Shown: piece by piece, positions 44,901 to 56,900 of the stretch
How positions within the stretch are numbered: position 1 is the stretch's first letter
How the letters are laid out: the number at the start of each line of letters is the position of its first letter
NCBI RefSeq assembly: GCF_003789055.1
Contig: NZ_ML119087.1
Coordinates: 62,001 to 126,000, forward strand
DNA from: Histidinibacterium lentulum
Lineage (GTDB): Bacteria > Pseudomonadota > Alphaproteobacteria > Rhodobacterales > Rhodobacteraceae
Direction: 5' to 3'
Length of the DNA stretch: 64,000 bases
The notes under the pieces: model-generated
Databases searched by the model: none
What the model saw: only the letters and a program-made list of their open reading frames with translations
What the model was told of the DNA's origin: nothing
Translations under genes and position numbers: made by a program

Positions 44901-47900
44901 CGGACCCGGTGCCCTATGTGATCGGCGGGGCCAATCCGGGCGGGCCGGCGCCCGTGACCGAGGGTGCCTTTCCTGGCAGCGAGGCGATCCGGTTGCGCGG
45001 CGCCGACCGGATCACCGTCCCCCATGGCAGCGGGATCGACCTGACCGGCGACATGACGCTGGAGGCCTGGATCAGGCTCGACCGATTCGGCGCCACCTGG
45101 ACACCGGTCGTCTTCAAGGGCGCGGAGGGCGCGCGGCAGTACAGCCTCTGGGTCCACAGCAACGGGTCGATCTGGGCGGGCGCGTCCGGGGGCGGGGCCT
45201 ACTTCGCCCAGACGGCGGCCAATCTGGTCAGTCCCGGCGACTGGGTGCACATCGCCGCGGTCTTCGACGCCGGCAACGCCGCCGGCGCGCGGCAGTCGAT
45301 CTACGTCAACGGCGAACACGTCCTGACGGAGACGATGGCAAGCGCCCCGCGCCCGTCGGTGGCGGCGGATCTCTACATCGGGCACCAGACGGAAGCGAAC
45401 GGGAGTTATGGTCTCTTCGAGGGCGCCGTGGACGAGGTGCGGCTCTGGTCCACCGTCCGGAGCGCGGAGGAGATCGCCGGATCCTATCGCGCCGCCCTGG
45501 CCGGAGACGAGGCGGGGCTGGTCCTCTATCTGCCGATGGACGGGGAAAGCGCCACGGAGGCCGCCCTGACCGGCGGCGGCGCGCTGTCCCTCGGCGCCAC
45601 GCGCGAATCGATGAACGCCACGGGCATCACCGGCCTGATCGAACGGCCGGGACGGCAGGACAGCTATACCTTCACGCTCGATGCGCCGACGAAGCTGTTT
45701 CTCGACGCGCTCAGCGACAGGAGCGACATCAGCTTGCGCCTCACGGGGCCGCAGGGCGAGGTGTTCCTCATGGATCTGCGGGCGACGGACTCCGTCTTCT
45801 CGCCCTTCAACACCTCGCCGGTGTTCGATCTTCCCGCGGGCGTCTACACGCTTCGGGTCGAGGGCGACAGCGGGGTGACGGGCGCCTATGCGCTGAATGT
45901 CCACGATATCGCGGCGGCGCCCGAGATCGTGGCGGGCACGCCGTTCACCGCGCATCTCGAACCCGGCAACGCCTCCGCCGCCTTCCGGTTCACCGGGACC
46001 GAGGGGCAGAGGGTGTTTCTCGACCTCCGGTCCAGCGTCGGCAGCATCGAACACCGTCTGGTGGGGCCCGACGGCCGCCTCGTGGTCTCGCGGCAGAGCA
46101 TCCGCGATCTGGACGATCTCGTGCTGCCGTTCGACGGCGAGTATCTCTACCTCGTCGAAGGGCGCAACGACTGGGCGGGGCTGTCGACGGCCACGCTCGC
46201 CCTGACCGAGGTGCGCACCTTCGGTCCGGAGCCGCTGACGCTCGGAGAGATCGTGCACGCGGCCCTGCCCGAGCCGGGTGCCAGGCAGTCCTACACCTTC
46301 GAGCTGACGGAGGAGCGGCTTCTGGCCATGGACAGCCTCGTCAACAGGGGCGACGTCACTTGGACCCTCACAGGCCCGACGGGAGCGCTGGTCGACCGCC
46401 GGGCCTTCAATGAGACGGACGGCTACGACCGGCGCAGCGCGAAGGTCGGCCTCCTGGCCGGTCCGGGGACCTACACGCTGACCCTCGACGGCGTGGGCGA
46501 TGCGTCGGGCGACGTCCGGTTCCGGCTGATGGACCTCGCCGCCGAGGCGCAGCCCCTCGCCTTTGACGACGAGCGGCTGGCGAGCCTGCCGGAGAACGGC
46601 CGGGGGACGCTCGTCTATGCGCTCGACGGGGCGCAGTTCGACCGGTTCTCCCTCGACGTGACCCAGGGCGGCACCGGGTTCACCTACTGGCGGCTCGTCG
46701 ATGCCCATGGCGCGGAGATCGTGTCGCCCCGGCTCTTTGCGGACAGCGGTCCCCATGTCCTTCCGGCGGACGGAACGGCCTTCCTGCTGATCGAGGGGCC
46801 GCTCGACGGACCCGAGGTGACGAACCAGCTCCGGTTCGAGCTGGTCACCCGGACCGGGCCTGACGCCGCGGGCGCCTCGCTCGAGAGGTTCGAGCCGCTC
46901 GAGGACGGGATCGGCCATGTGCTGCAATCGACCGGAACGCCGCCCGTGGTGACCGAGGTGGCCCCGGGTGAACATGCGCTGAAGCTGCTCGACCCGCTCG
47001 AGGCGCAACTCCGGCGGGGGGTGGTCTTTTCGGTCACCGAAGACGGCCCCTACGAGAGCTTCGTGGCCAGCGCCAGCGTCACCCTGGCGCCGCCGGCCGC
47101 GGGGCACGCCGGCCGGGCGCTGTCCTTCGTCGTGCTTCCCGCCGCCCAGCACGGCGCCAGCGGCCCGGTGGAGCTGGGCGGGCTCGCCGCGGTGCCTGCG
47201 GGCGCGGTTCAGGTGACGCTCGACCTCGGCGCGGCGGCCGGTGCGGAGCCGCGGCTGCTCTACGGGGCGGGCGCGCTTACGGGATCGGTCCTGCTCAGCG
47301 ATGCGGGCCTCGATGCGTCGGACCTTTTCGGCGCGGACGTCACGCTGCGGCTCGAACTGACCCGCGTTCCCGGCGGGTCCCGGCTCACGGTCGCGGTCGA
47401 CATCGACGGGACAGGGACGACGCTGGTCGACGGGGCCTTCCTCGGAGGTCACGACATCGACTCGGCGCGGCTCGCCATCGAGGCGGAAAGCGCCGCGACC
47501 GCGGTCATGGGCGTGCTGATCGACAATGTGTCGATCGTGGCGACCCCCGCGGCGGCAGTGCCCGTGGCGACCTTGTCGAGCCTGATTGGCGGGACGCTGG
47601 CCGAGGCGACCGCCGTGGACCGCTACCGGCTCGAGATCACGGAGCCCGTGCGCATCTTCCCGGACGTGCTGACGAACAACCCGGCGCTGGTCTGGCAGAT
47701 CACCGGGCCGGGCCTGTCGGTCGGACTGCCCTTCGACCGGACCGATTCGCTGTTCCGCGGATCCGATCCCGGCGTCGTGCTGACACCGGGGCTCTACGAG
47801 CTCTCGATCAGGACCAGCGACGGCAGCACCGGAAGCTACCGGATGCGGCTGGCGGACGGGTCGGACGCGACGCCGCTGCCGCTCGGCGTGGAGGTCGACG

Positions 47901-50900
47901 GGACCCTGCCCGAGGGGGCGGCGACGAAGATTTACACCTTCGACTGGCCGGGGGGCGACGGCTGGCTCCGGGCGGACATCCTGGACGGGCCCGCGGCCTA
48001 CATCCGGATCGTCGCTCCCGACGGGACCCAGGTCATGGCCCCGAGATCCACGGCCAGCGACACGGCGGTCACCTTTGCGCAGCCGGGCCGCTACACGCTC
48101 CTCGTCGAAGGCCGACACGACATGGCCGAGCCCGCCTCCTACCGGATCGGTCTCCTGACCGGTCAGACGAGGACCCGGGCCATCACGGTGGGCGAGACCG
48201 TTTCGGACGAGATCGCGGCGCCGCTGGACAGGCTTGTGCTGACCTTCGACCTCGCGGCGGATGCGCTGATCCATTTCGACAGTCTGGAGGACAATTCCGA
48301 TGCGACATGGGTCCTCTACGGGCCGAACGGCATCGTCCGCTCCGATATCGTCGGCAATTCCGACGCCCGGCGCAGGGACGACAGCGTCATGGCGCTCGCG
48401 GCGGGAAGCTACCGGATCGAGGTCTCGTCTCGCGACATCACCACGGGCCCCATCGGCTTTGCCCTCCGGGACCTCGCGGAGGCCGTGCCCATCGCGCTGC
48501 TGGAGGAGGTGCGGGCCGATTTCACGTCGCGCAACGCGACCCAGATCTTCCGCTTCGACGGGCAGGCGGGCGACAGGCTCTATCTCGACGTGCTGTCGAC
48601 CGACCTGCAGGGCCAGCTGAAGGTCTTCAACCGCTTCGGCAAGGTGGTCAGTTCCAGCTACATCCAGAGCGACGTGGCGGAGCTCCGGCTGGTGTCGGAC
48701 GGCGTGCACTACATCACGCTCGAGAACGACGTCTGGCAGACCGGCGCGGGGTCCCAGACATTCCGGCTGGTGCCGCTCGAGGCGGAGGAGCAGACGCTGA
48801 TCCCGGGCGAGACGGTGTCGGGCTCGCTGGGGTTTCCGGGACAGGTGACGCGCTACAGCTTCGGCGGCAGCGCGCCGCGGACGGTCTATGTCGACGTGCA
48901 GTCGGCGGAAGGGAACAAGGGGAACTGGCGCTGGACCCTGCGCGGGCCGACCGGGCAGGTCGCGACGCGCACCTTCAGCGCCAGCGACGGACCGAATGCC
49001 TCGACGGCGCCGCTCTTCGCGCTGCCCCCCGGAGAGCATGTGCTGGAGGTCTCCACGACGAGCGGCCAGACCGGCGCCTATTCCCTCGCCGTTCTCGACA
49101 TGGCCGACGCCACGCCGATCACGCTCGGCACGCAGGTCGAGGGACAGCTTGCCCCCGCGACCGAAACGCAGGTCTACAGCATCGCGGGAAAGGTCGGGGA
49201 CCGGCTGTTCTTCGACCGGCTCGTCGGGACGAGCGAGGCGCGCTGGCGGCTGATCGATCCGTTCGGCGCGGAAGTCTTCAACGAGGGGCTGAACACGGAT
49301 GTCGATACGATCGAGCTCCTTGCGGAGGGCACCTACCTGCTGATCATAGCAGGCTCGATCAACTCCGCCGGCGACCGGGCCTATACGTTCAACGTCTATT
49401 CCACGCCGATCACAGCCCCGGTGCGGCTTGGCCTCGAGGACGAGCCAGGCCCGGACCTCGTGGTCTCGGGCCTCGCGCTCGACGGGGTGACGGAGGTCTT
49501 TTCCGGCGGGTCGGTGCCGCTGGTCTGGACGCTGGCGAACGCCGGCGACGAGCCGGTGACGGTGGCCTTCGACACCCGCGTGACGATCCGCCGGGCCGAC
49601 ACCGGCGCGATCCTCGCCGATGCCGTGCTGCCCTACGATCCCGCCACCCTCGGGCCGCTTGGCGCGGGCGAGAGCGTGACGAGGCGGCTGACGCTGGTCC
49701 TTCCTGCCGGGAATGCCTCCGTTGGCGATCTCGCGGTATCGGTGCGTGCCGACGTCGCGAATACGGTGGACGAGATCAACCCGACCGGCACGGCGGAAGC
49801 GAACAACGCCGCCGATCTTGCCGTGACCTCCGGCCTCGCACCCTCGACCGACCTCGTCGCCTCTGACATCACGGTCGATCCCGCGCCGGGGTTCGCGCCG
49901 GGGCAGATCGTCACCGTCGGCTGGACCACGACGAATGCAGGCACCCTCGGGACGGGAGGGTCCTGGGGCGAAAGGCTCGAGGTCTACAACGTCAACGAGC
50001 GCCGCGTGGTGCTGTCCCGGACGCTGACGAACCCGGGCGACAGCCCGCTCGGCGGGGGGGAGAGCCGTGGGCGGAGCCTGAGCTTCGGCTGGCCCGAGGG
50101 CGAGGACGGGCGCGGCCAGTTCGAATTCCGGGTGACGGTGGATCATCTCGGCGACATCGCCGAGAGCAACGACGCGAGCGACGCGGAAGACAACAACGCC
50201 ATCCTGAGAACCGTGGACGCAGGCCCGGATCTCGTGGTGGACGCCCTGTCGGTGGCGGAGGCGGAGCCCGTCGCGGGCGGGCCGCTGACGGTGCGCTGGA
50301 CGAGCCGGAACGCGGGAACCTCGGCCACGCCCGGGTTCTGGAACGAGCGGGTCACGGTCCGCAACCAGACGACGGGCCAGGTGCTGCACGACCTCGTCTA
50401 CGCGGTCCAGGACGCGCCTATCGAGGCCGGCGGAACGGCAGACAGGGAATTGGTGCTGGACCTGCCCGACGGCGCCGCGGGAACGGGCCTGATCCGGGTG
50501 ACCGTCTCATTGGACCGGGACCTTGCGAACCGTGGCCTCGTGAACGAGGCGCGGGCGGGGCTGAGCATCGTGCAGGCGGAGCAGAACAACGGAGCCGTCA
50601 CCGAGGTCACCGCGGTGACGCGGCCCTATGCCGACCTCGTGGCGACGATCACGGGCGTGCCCGCGGCGCCGAGGGGCGGCGAGACGGGGCGGATCGAATG
50701 GACCGTGCGGAACGCCTCCGACGTGCCCGCGGCGGCCGACGACGGGTCCTGGGTCGACCGGGTCTGGCTGAGCACCGATGCCGTGCTCGACGAGGGCGAC
50801 ACGCTTCTGGGCGAGCTGCTGCGCAGCGAGGCGCTGCCGGGGCAGGCCGAGTATGCCGTGGGGATCGACGTGACCATCCCTCTCGGGGTCGAGGGGGATG

Positions 50901-53900
50901 CATTCTTCATCGTCACGACCGACGCGGATGCCGAGGTGCGGGAGCCCGACACGCGGGCCGACAACACGGCCGTCCGGCGCGCGACCTTCTCCTCTCCCTA
51001 TTCGGACCTCGAGATGCAGGCGGTGGTGGCGCCCGCCGGGTCCTATTTCGGCGGCGACGAGATCGAGGTGTCGTGGCGGGTGGCCAATATTGGCCCCGAT
51101 CCCCTTGTGCCGCCCGCAGGGGGCTGGGTGGACCGGGTGTTCCTGTCGCCGGACGGCGCGCCGGGGCCCGATGCCATCGAGATCGGCAGCGTGGTCCGGG
51201 CCGGCGGACTTGCCGTGGGCGAAAGCTACAGCCGGTCGCGCGGCTTCGCCTTGCCGCCCGGAGCCGCGGGCAGCTGGCGCGTCTTCGTCGTGGCGGATGC
51301 CGACGGGGCGGTCTTCGAGAAGGGCGAACTGGCCAACAACCTGCGCGCCTCCGCGGCGGTCATCACCCTCACAGAGGCTCCCTCCTCGGATCTCACGGTG
51401 GTGTCCATCGACGCGCCCGACGATCTCGTGCCCGGCCAGCAGGTCGAGGTAACCTATGTCGTCCGCAACGACGGGGAGGCCACGGCCTTTGCCACCTGGC
51501 AGGACCGCATCCGGCTGATCGGCCCCACGACGCGGGTTCTGGCCACGCTGGACCGGACCGTCGATCTGGCCGCGGGGGACAGCTACAGCCGGACGGTGAC
51601 GGTCACGATCCCCGAGCTGGGCGTGGGCGACTATGCCTTCGAGGTGACCACGGACAGCGGCGGCGACGTCTACGAAGGCGGACGCGAGGACAATACGGCG
51701 GAGACCGTGCCCGCGGCGCTGAAGCATCCCGATCTCGAACCGGAGAACCTGACCCTTTCCGACGCCGCGCCGCAATCGGGCGACCGGATCACCGTGGGCT
51801 GGGAGGTGGCGAACACCGGCGAGGGCGCGGCGGCGACCGGCTGGACCGATATCGTCTGGCTGAGCCGCGACCCGGTGCTGGACCCGTCGGACCGGGAGCT
51901 CGGGCGGCTCGTCCACGACCCCGGCCTGCCCTTCGCGGCGGGCGGGCGCAGCGCGCGCAGCCTCGATGTGGACCTGCCGATCGAGGCCGAGGGTGAATGG
52001 TACCTCCTCGTCCAGACCGACGGCGCCTTCGACGTGCTGGAACCCGGCGGCGAGACGAACAACGTGGCCGCAGCCGCGCTGACCGTGGCGCTGGCGCCCT
52101 ATGCCGACCTCGTGGTGACGTCGGTGACCGCGCCGACGCTGACGGTGGACGATCCGGCCGAGGTGACCGTGGGCTGGACCGTGGTCAACGACGGGCCGGG
52201 GCGGGGCATTACCGAGAGCTGGGCGGACGCTGTCTATCTCGACGGCAACGGCATCCTCGGCGATGCCGAGGACCGGGAGATCGCCCGGGTGATCCGCACC
52301 GGCGGGCTCAATCCGGGAGCAAGCTATTCGGTCGAGGAGACCATCCTTCTGCCGCCCGCCTTCACCGGACGCTTCACGCTCTATGTCCGCAGCGATGCGG
52401 GGGCGCAGGTGTTCGAGAACGGGTTCGAGACGAACAACCGCAAGCTGGCGGACGGCGTCTTCGACGTCATGCCGATCCCCTATGCCGATCTCGTCATCAC
52501 CGAGGTGACGGTGCCAGCGGGCGCGCAGTCGGGCCGGCAGATGGCGCTGTCCTGGGAGGTGGAGAACCAAGGCAACGGCCAGACCAGCACCGCACGCTGG
52601 ACGGACCGGGTCTTCATCTCCGCGGATCCCTCGGGCGCGGGACGGGTGCTGCTCGCGGGCATCGACCGGCTGGGCTTCCTCGCGCCGGGCGGAAACTATG
52701 TGCGCGAGGCGAGCGTGCGGGTCCCCGACGGCTGGGAGGGTCCGGCCTATTTCACCGTGGAGACCGGCGGGCCGTTCGAGTTCATCTACGGCGACGAGGG
52801 CAACTCGGCGGTGTCGGACGCGGTCGCCGTCACGCTGACCCCCTCGCCGAACCTTGTGGTGAGCCAGGTCACCGCGCCGACCGAGGCGGCCGAGGGCACG
52901 GCCATCGACGTGACCTGGACCGTCGCCAACACCGGGGCGGGGCCGGCGGAGGGACGCTGGACCGACCGGCTGGTGCTGCGCGCCACGGACGGCGTGCGCC
53001 GCGACATCACCGTCGGCAGCTATACCTACACCGGGCCGCTCCAGGCCGGGCAGAGCTACACGCGTCAGGAGCAGATCGTCCTGCCCGAGAAGATCTCCGA
53101 CGTGTTCAGGCTGGTGGTGATCACGGATTTCGCGGACGACGTCTACGAGCACCTGGCCGAGGACGACAACGAGGACGCCACCGCGACGCAGCTGTCGGTC
53201 AGCCTGCTGCCCCGCCCCGATCTCCAGGTCTTCGGAATCACGGCTCCGGACATGGTGACCGCCGGCGGCACCGGGGCGCTGCAATGGACGGTCATCAACC
53301 AGGGCCCCGTGGCGACCGACACGCCGACCTGGACCGATTCCGTCTACCTGTCGCTGGACGACAAGATCACCTCGGACGACATCTTCCTCGGGTCCTTCTC
53401 CAATATCGCCGCGCTGGGCCCGGGCGAGCAGTACGCCAGCGTCGAGGTGCCCTTCCAGGTGCCCAAGCGGTTCCGGGGAGACATGTTCCTGCTGGTGCGG
53501 ACGGACAGCGGCAACGCGGTGGACGAGCATCCCAACGACCAGAACAACACCCGCATCCACGAGCTCTATGTCGAGCCGATCCCCTTTGCCGATCTCGTCG
53601 TCGACAATGTGCGCAGCCCAGGGCAGGCCTTCGGCGGGAACGAGGTGACAGTCAGCTACACGGTCACCAACCGCGGTGCGGGAGAGACCGACCGCGGCGT
53701 CTGGGCCGAACAGATCTGGCTCACGCGGGACAGGAACCGCCCCAACGCGGGTCAGGGCGACATCCTGCTGCAGACGGTGGCCTATGCCGGCGGCGTTCTG
53801 GACGTGGACGCGGGCTACGACCGGACGGTGACGGTGCGGCTGCCCGAGGGCCTGACATCGGGCAAATACTACCTCACGCCCTGGGTCGATCCCTTCGCAA

Positions 53901-56900
53901 CGCTGCTGGAAGACCCGCTCGCGGTGAACGAGAACCCGGACGATCCGTCGGAGTTCAATTCCAACAACTACAGGGCGGGCGGCGGTACGGGCGCCGCGGA
54001 CGCAGGCATCGACATCATCGGTCTTCCCGCCCCTGTCGTCTCGCCGGACCTCTCGCTGACCATCGACTCCGTGACGCCTTCCGTCGTGATCGGCGACGGG
54101 TCCGCGGACACGTTCGAGATCGTCTATACCATCGCCAATTCAGGTACCGGGCCGGCGAGCGGCTACAGCACGAATTTCCGGCTGACCGAGTTTCCGTCCC
54201 TCGCGGGCGGCGGGGAGATCTGGACGATCAACGCGACAACCGGCCCCACCCTTGCGCCCGGGGCCTCGGTGACCCTCACACGGAGCCTGGTGCTCGCGCC
54301 GGGGATCGACACGAACTACGTCATAGGCACGGTCCAGATGTCCGGCGATGCGGATACGCTCGACAACACGGACGTGGCCGCGGCTCAGGTCCGCTCGCTC
54401 GTCCCGGACCTTCAGGTGACCGAGGTGACCACCCCGGCGGAAAGCTTCTCGGGCGAGGACGTGTCGTTCACCTACACGGTCGAGAACCGTGGCGAGGCGG
54501 CGGTGTGGTCCGGGACGGACTACTGGCACGATACGGTCTGGATCTCGCCCGATCCCGAGTTCATCCGCGCTCGCGCCACGCAGCTGCGGCTGATGACCAT
54601 CGCCAATACCGAACCGTTCGAACCCGGGGACAGCTACACCCGCACGGTAACCGGAACGCTGCCCCCGGGCCTCGAGGGCACATACTATGTCCACGTCTTC
54701 ACCAACACCCGAAACCCGGTCGGCGACAACCGGACCTGGCCCATCCGCACCGGTCTCGCCGACGCCGGGAGCTCCCCCTACAGGTCCGGAACCGCGTTCG
54801 AGGCGCCGACGGGCTCGCAGCGCACCGCCCAGTTCGACATCACCTACTCCGAACCCGATCTGCAGGTCAGCCTGCTCGAGGTGACGCCGGACGCCACGGC
54901 GGGCGAGACCTTCGACATAACGTTCGAGGTGACGAACGTGGGCACGCGGGCGACGCGGGAGGAGGCCTGGACGGACCGGGTCTACCTGTCGCTCGATCCC
55001 TCTCTGGACGAGGGCGACTACCAGCTGCGCCGGCTCGAGGGCGACCGGGAGATCGAGGCGGAGTTCCGGCGCGAGGGGCGGCTTGCGCCCGGCGAGAGCT
55101 ATGTCGCCACGGTCACGGTCACGCTGCCCTTCGAGATCGAGGGCGCGTTCCACGTCATCGCCGCGGCCGACAGTTCGCTGCGCGAAAGCGGACTGGAGCC
55201 GTCGAGCATCTCCGACCGGTTGCGCGGGCTCGGCGGGCTGGCCGGCGGCGCGGTGCGGGAGTTCCAGGGCGAGGGCAACAACGAGGCCGCGGCGCCGATC
55301 AGCGTCGGTCCCTACCTGCCGCCCGACCTGCGCGTGAGCGCGCTCACCGCGCCCGAGCGGGTGGTGCGGGGCCAGCAGTTCGAAGTGTCCTACACCGTGG
55401 TCAACGACGGCGGTGCGGTGCCCGTGCAGCAGAGCCGCTGGAGCGATCTCGTCTACCTCAGCCGCGACGCCTATCTCGACACCCGCTCCGACAGGTTCCT
55501 CGGCGAGATCCGCCGCGACGGAGGCCTTGGCGCGGGCGAGAGCTACGACGTCACCCGGCTCTTCTCGGTGCCCAACGACATGCCGACGGAGGCCTACTAC
55601 GTCTTCGTCGTCACCGATCCGGCGCGCTACGACCTCAAGGGCGACGTTTTCGAGGGCGACAACGAGACCAACAACGCGCGCGGCACCGACATCCCGCTGC
55701 TGATCGACCTGCCGCCGCCCTCGGACATCCAGGTGACCTCCATCGACCTGCCGGCGCGGGCCGATGCCGGCGAGGAGATCACGATCCGCTGGACCGTGGA
55801 GAACACCAGCGAAGTCGTGGCGAGCGGGCGCTGGTCCGACAGCGTGTTCCTGTCGTCCGACGCCACCTGGGACATCGGCAACCGGCCGATCGGGCGGGTA
55901 CAATACGCCGGCGGCGATCTGGCGCCCGGCGAGAGCTACACGCTGGAGCTGGTCACCACGATGCCCGCCGCGACGCCGGGCGGCTACCGCGTGATCGTGC
56001 GCACCGACATCTTCAACCAGCTCCACGAGGACACGGGCGAGGCCAACAACACCACGGCCTCCGCCGATGCGCTCGACGTGTTCGTGCCGGAGCTTCAGCT
56101 CAACACGCCCACGACCGTGCCGTTGGGGCAGGGCGGCCAGAGGCTGTTCCGGATCGTGGTGCCGCCGGACGAGACGCTGCGGATCACCGCGGTGTCGTCG
56201 GAGAAGACGGCCTCCAACGAGATCTTCGTCCGGCATGACGCCCTGCCCACGCCCTCTGCCTTCGACGCAACCTACGAGGGGCCGCTTTCGAGCGATATGG
56301 TGGCCTTCGTGCCGTCGACAGAACCGGGGGTCTATTACGTCTCGGTGCGGAACTTCTCGGGCCCGGCGGAGGGCACCGACGTCACGATCCTGGCGGAGCT
56401 TCTGCCGCTGGCGGTGATCGACGTCAGATCCGACCGGGGCGGAAACTCGCGCTATGTCACCACCCGGATCACCGGAGCGCAGTTCGCCGACAACGCCACA
56501 GTGAAACTCGTGCGGCCCGGCATCGCGGAATTCGCGCCGGTGGATTGGCGGGTTGTCGATTCGACCGAGATCATTGCCACGTTCGATCTGAGCGGCGCGC
56601 CGCTCGGCCTTTACGACCTTCAGGTCACCAACCCGAGCGGCGAGCGGGCGGTGCTGCCCTACCGCTACCTCGTGGAACGGGCGGTCGAGGGCGACGTGAC
56701 CATCGGCGTGGGCGGCAACCGCGTGATCCTGCCGGGGGAGATGGAGACCTTCTCCGTCGCGCTCGAGAACCAGCAGAACCTCGACGCGCCCTATACCTAT
56801 TTCGAGCTGGGCGTTCCGGAGCTGTTCCTCAACGAATATGTCTACGGCCTGCCGTTCCTCAATTTCTACACCAATATCCGCGGCACGCCGGACGGCGCGG

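Noticed and set aside
43039-56238. Long + strand frames such as 43039-46413 and 51997-56238
   Set aside because: Shifted frames within the giant gene; Arg/Gly-rich translations without domains, produced by GC-rich third positions.
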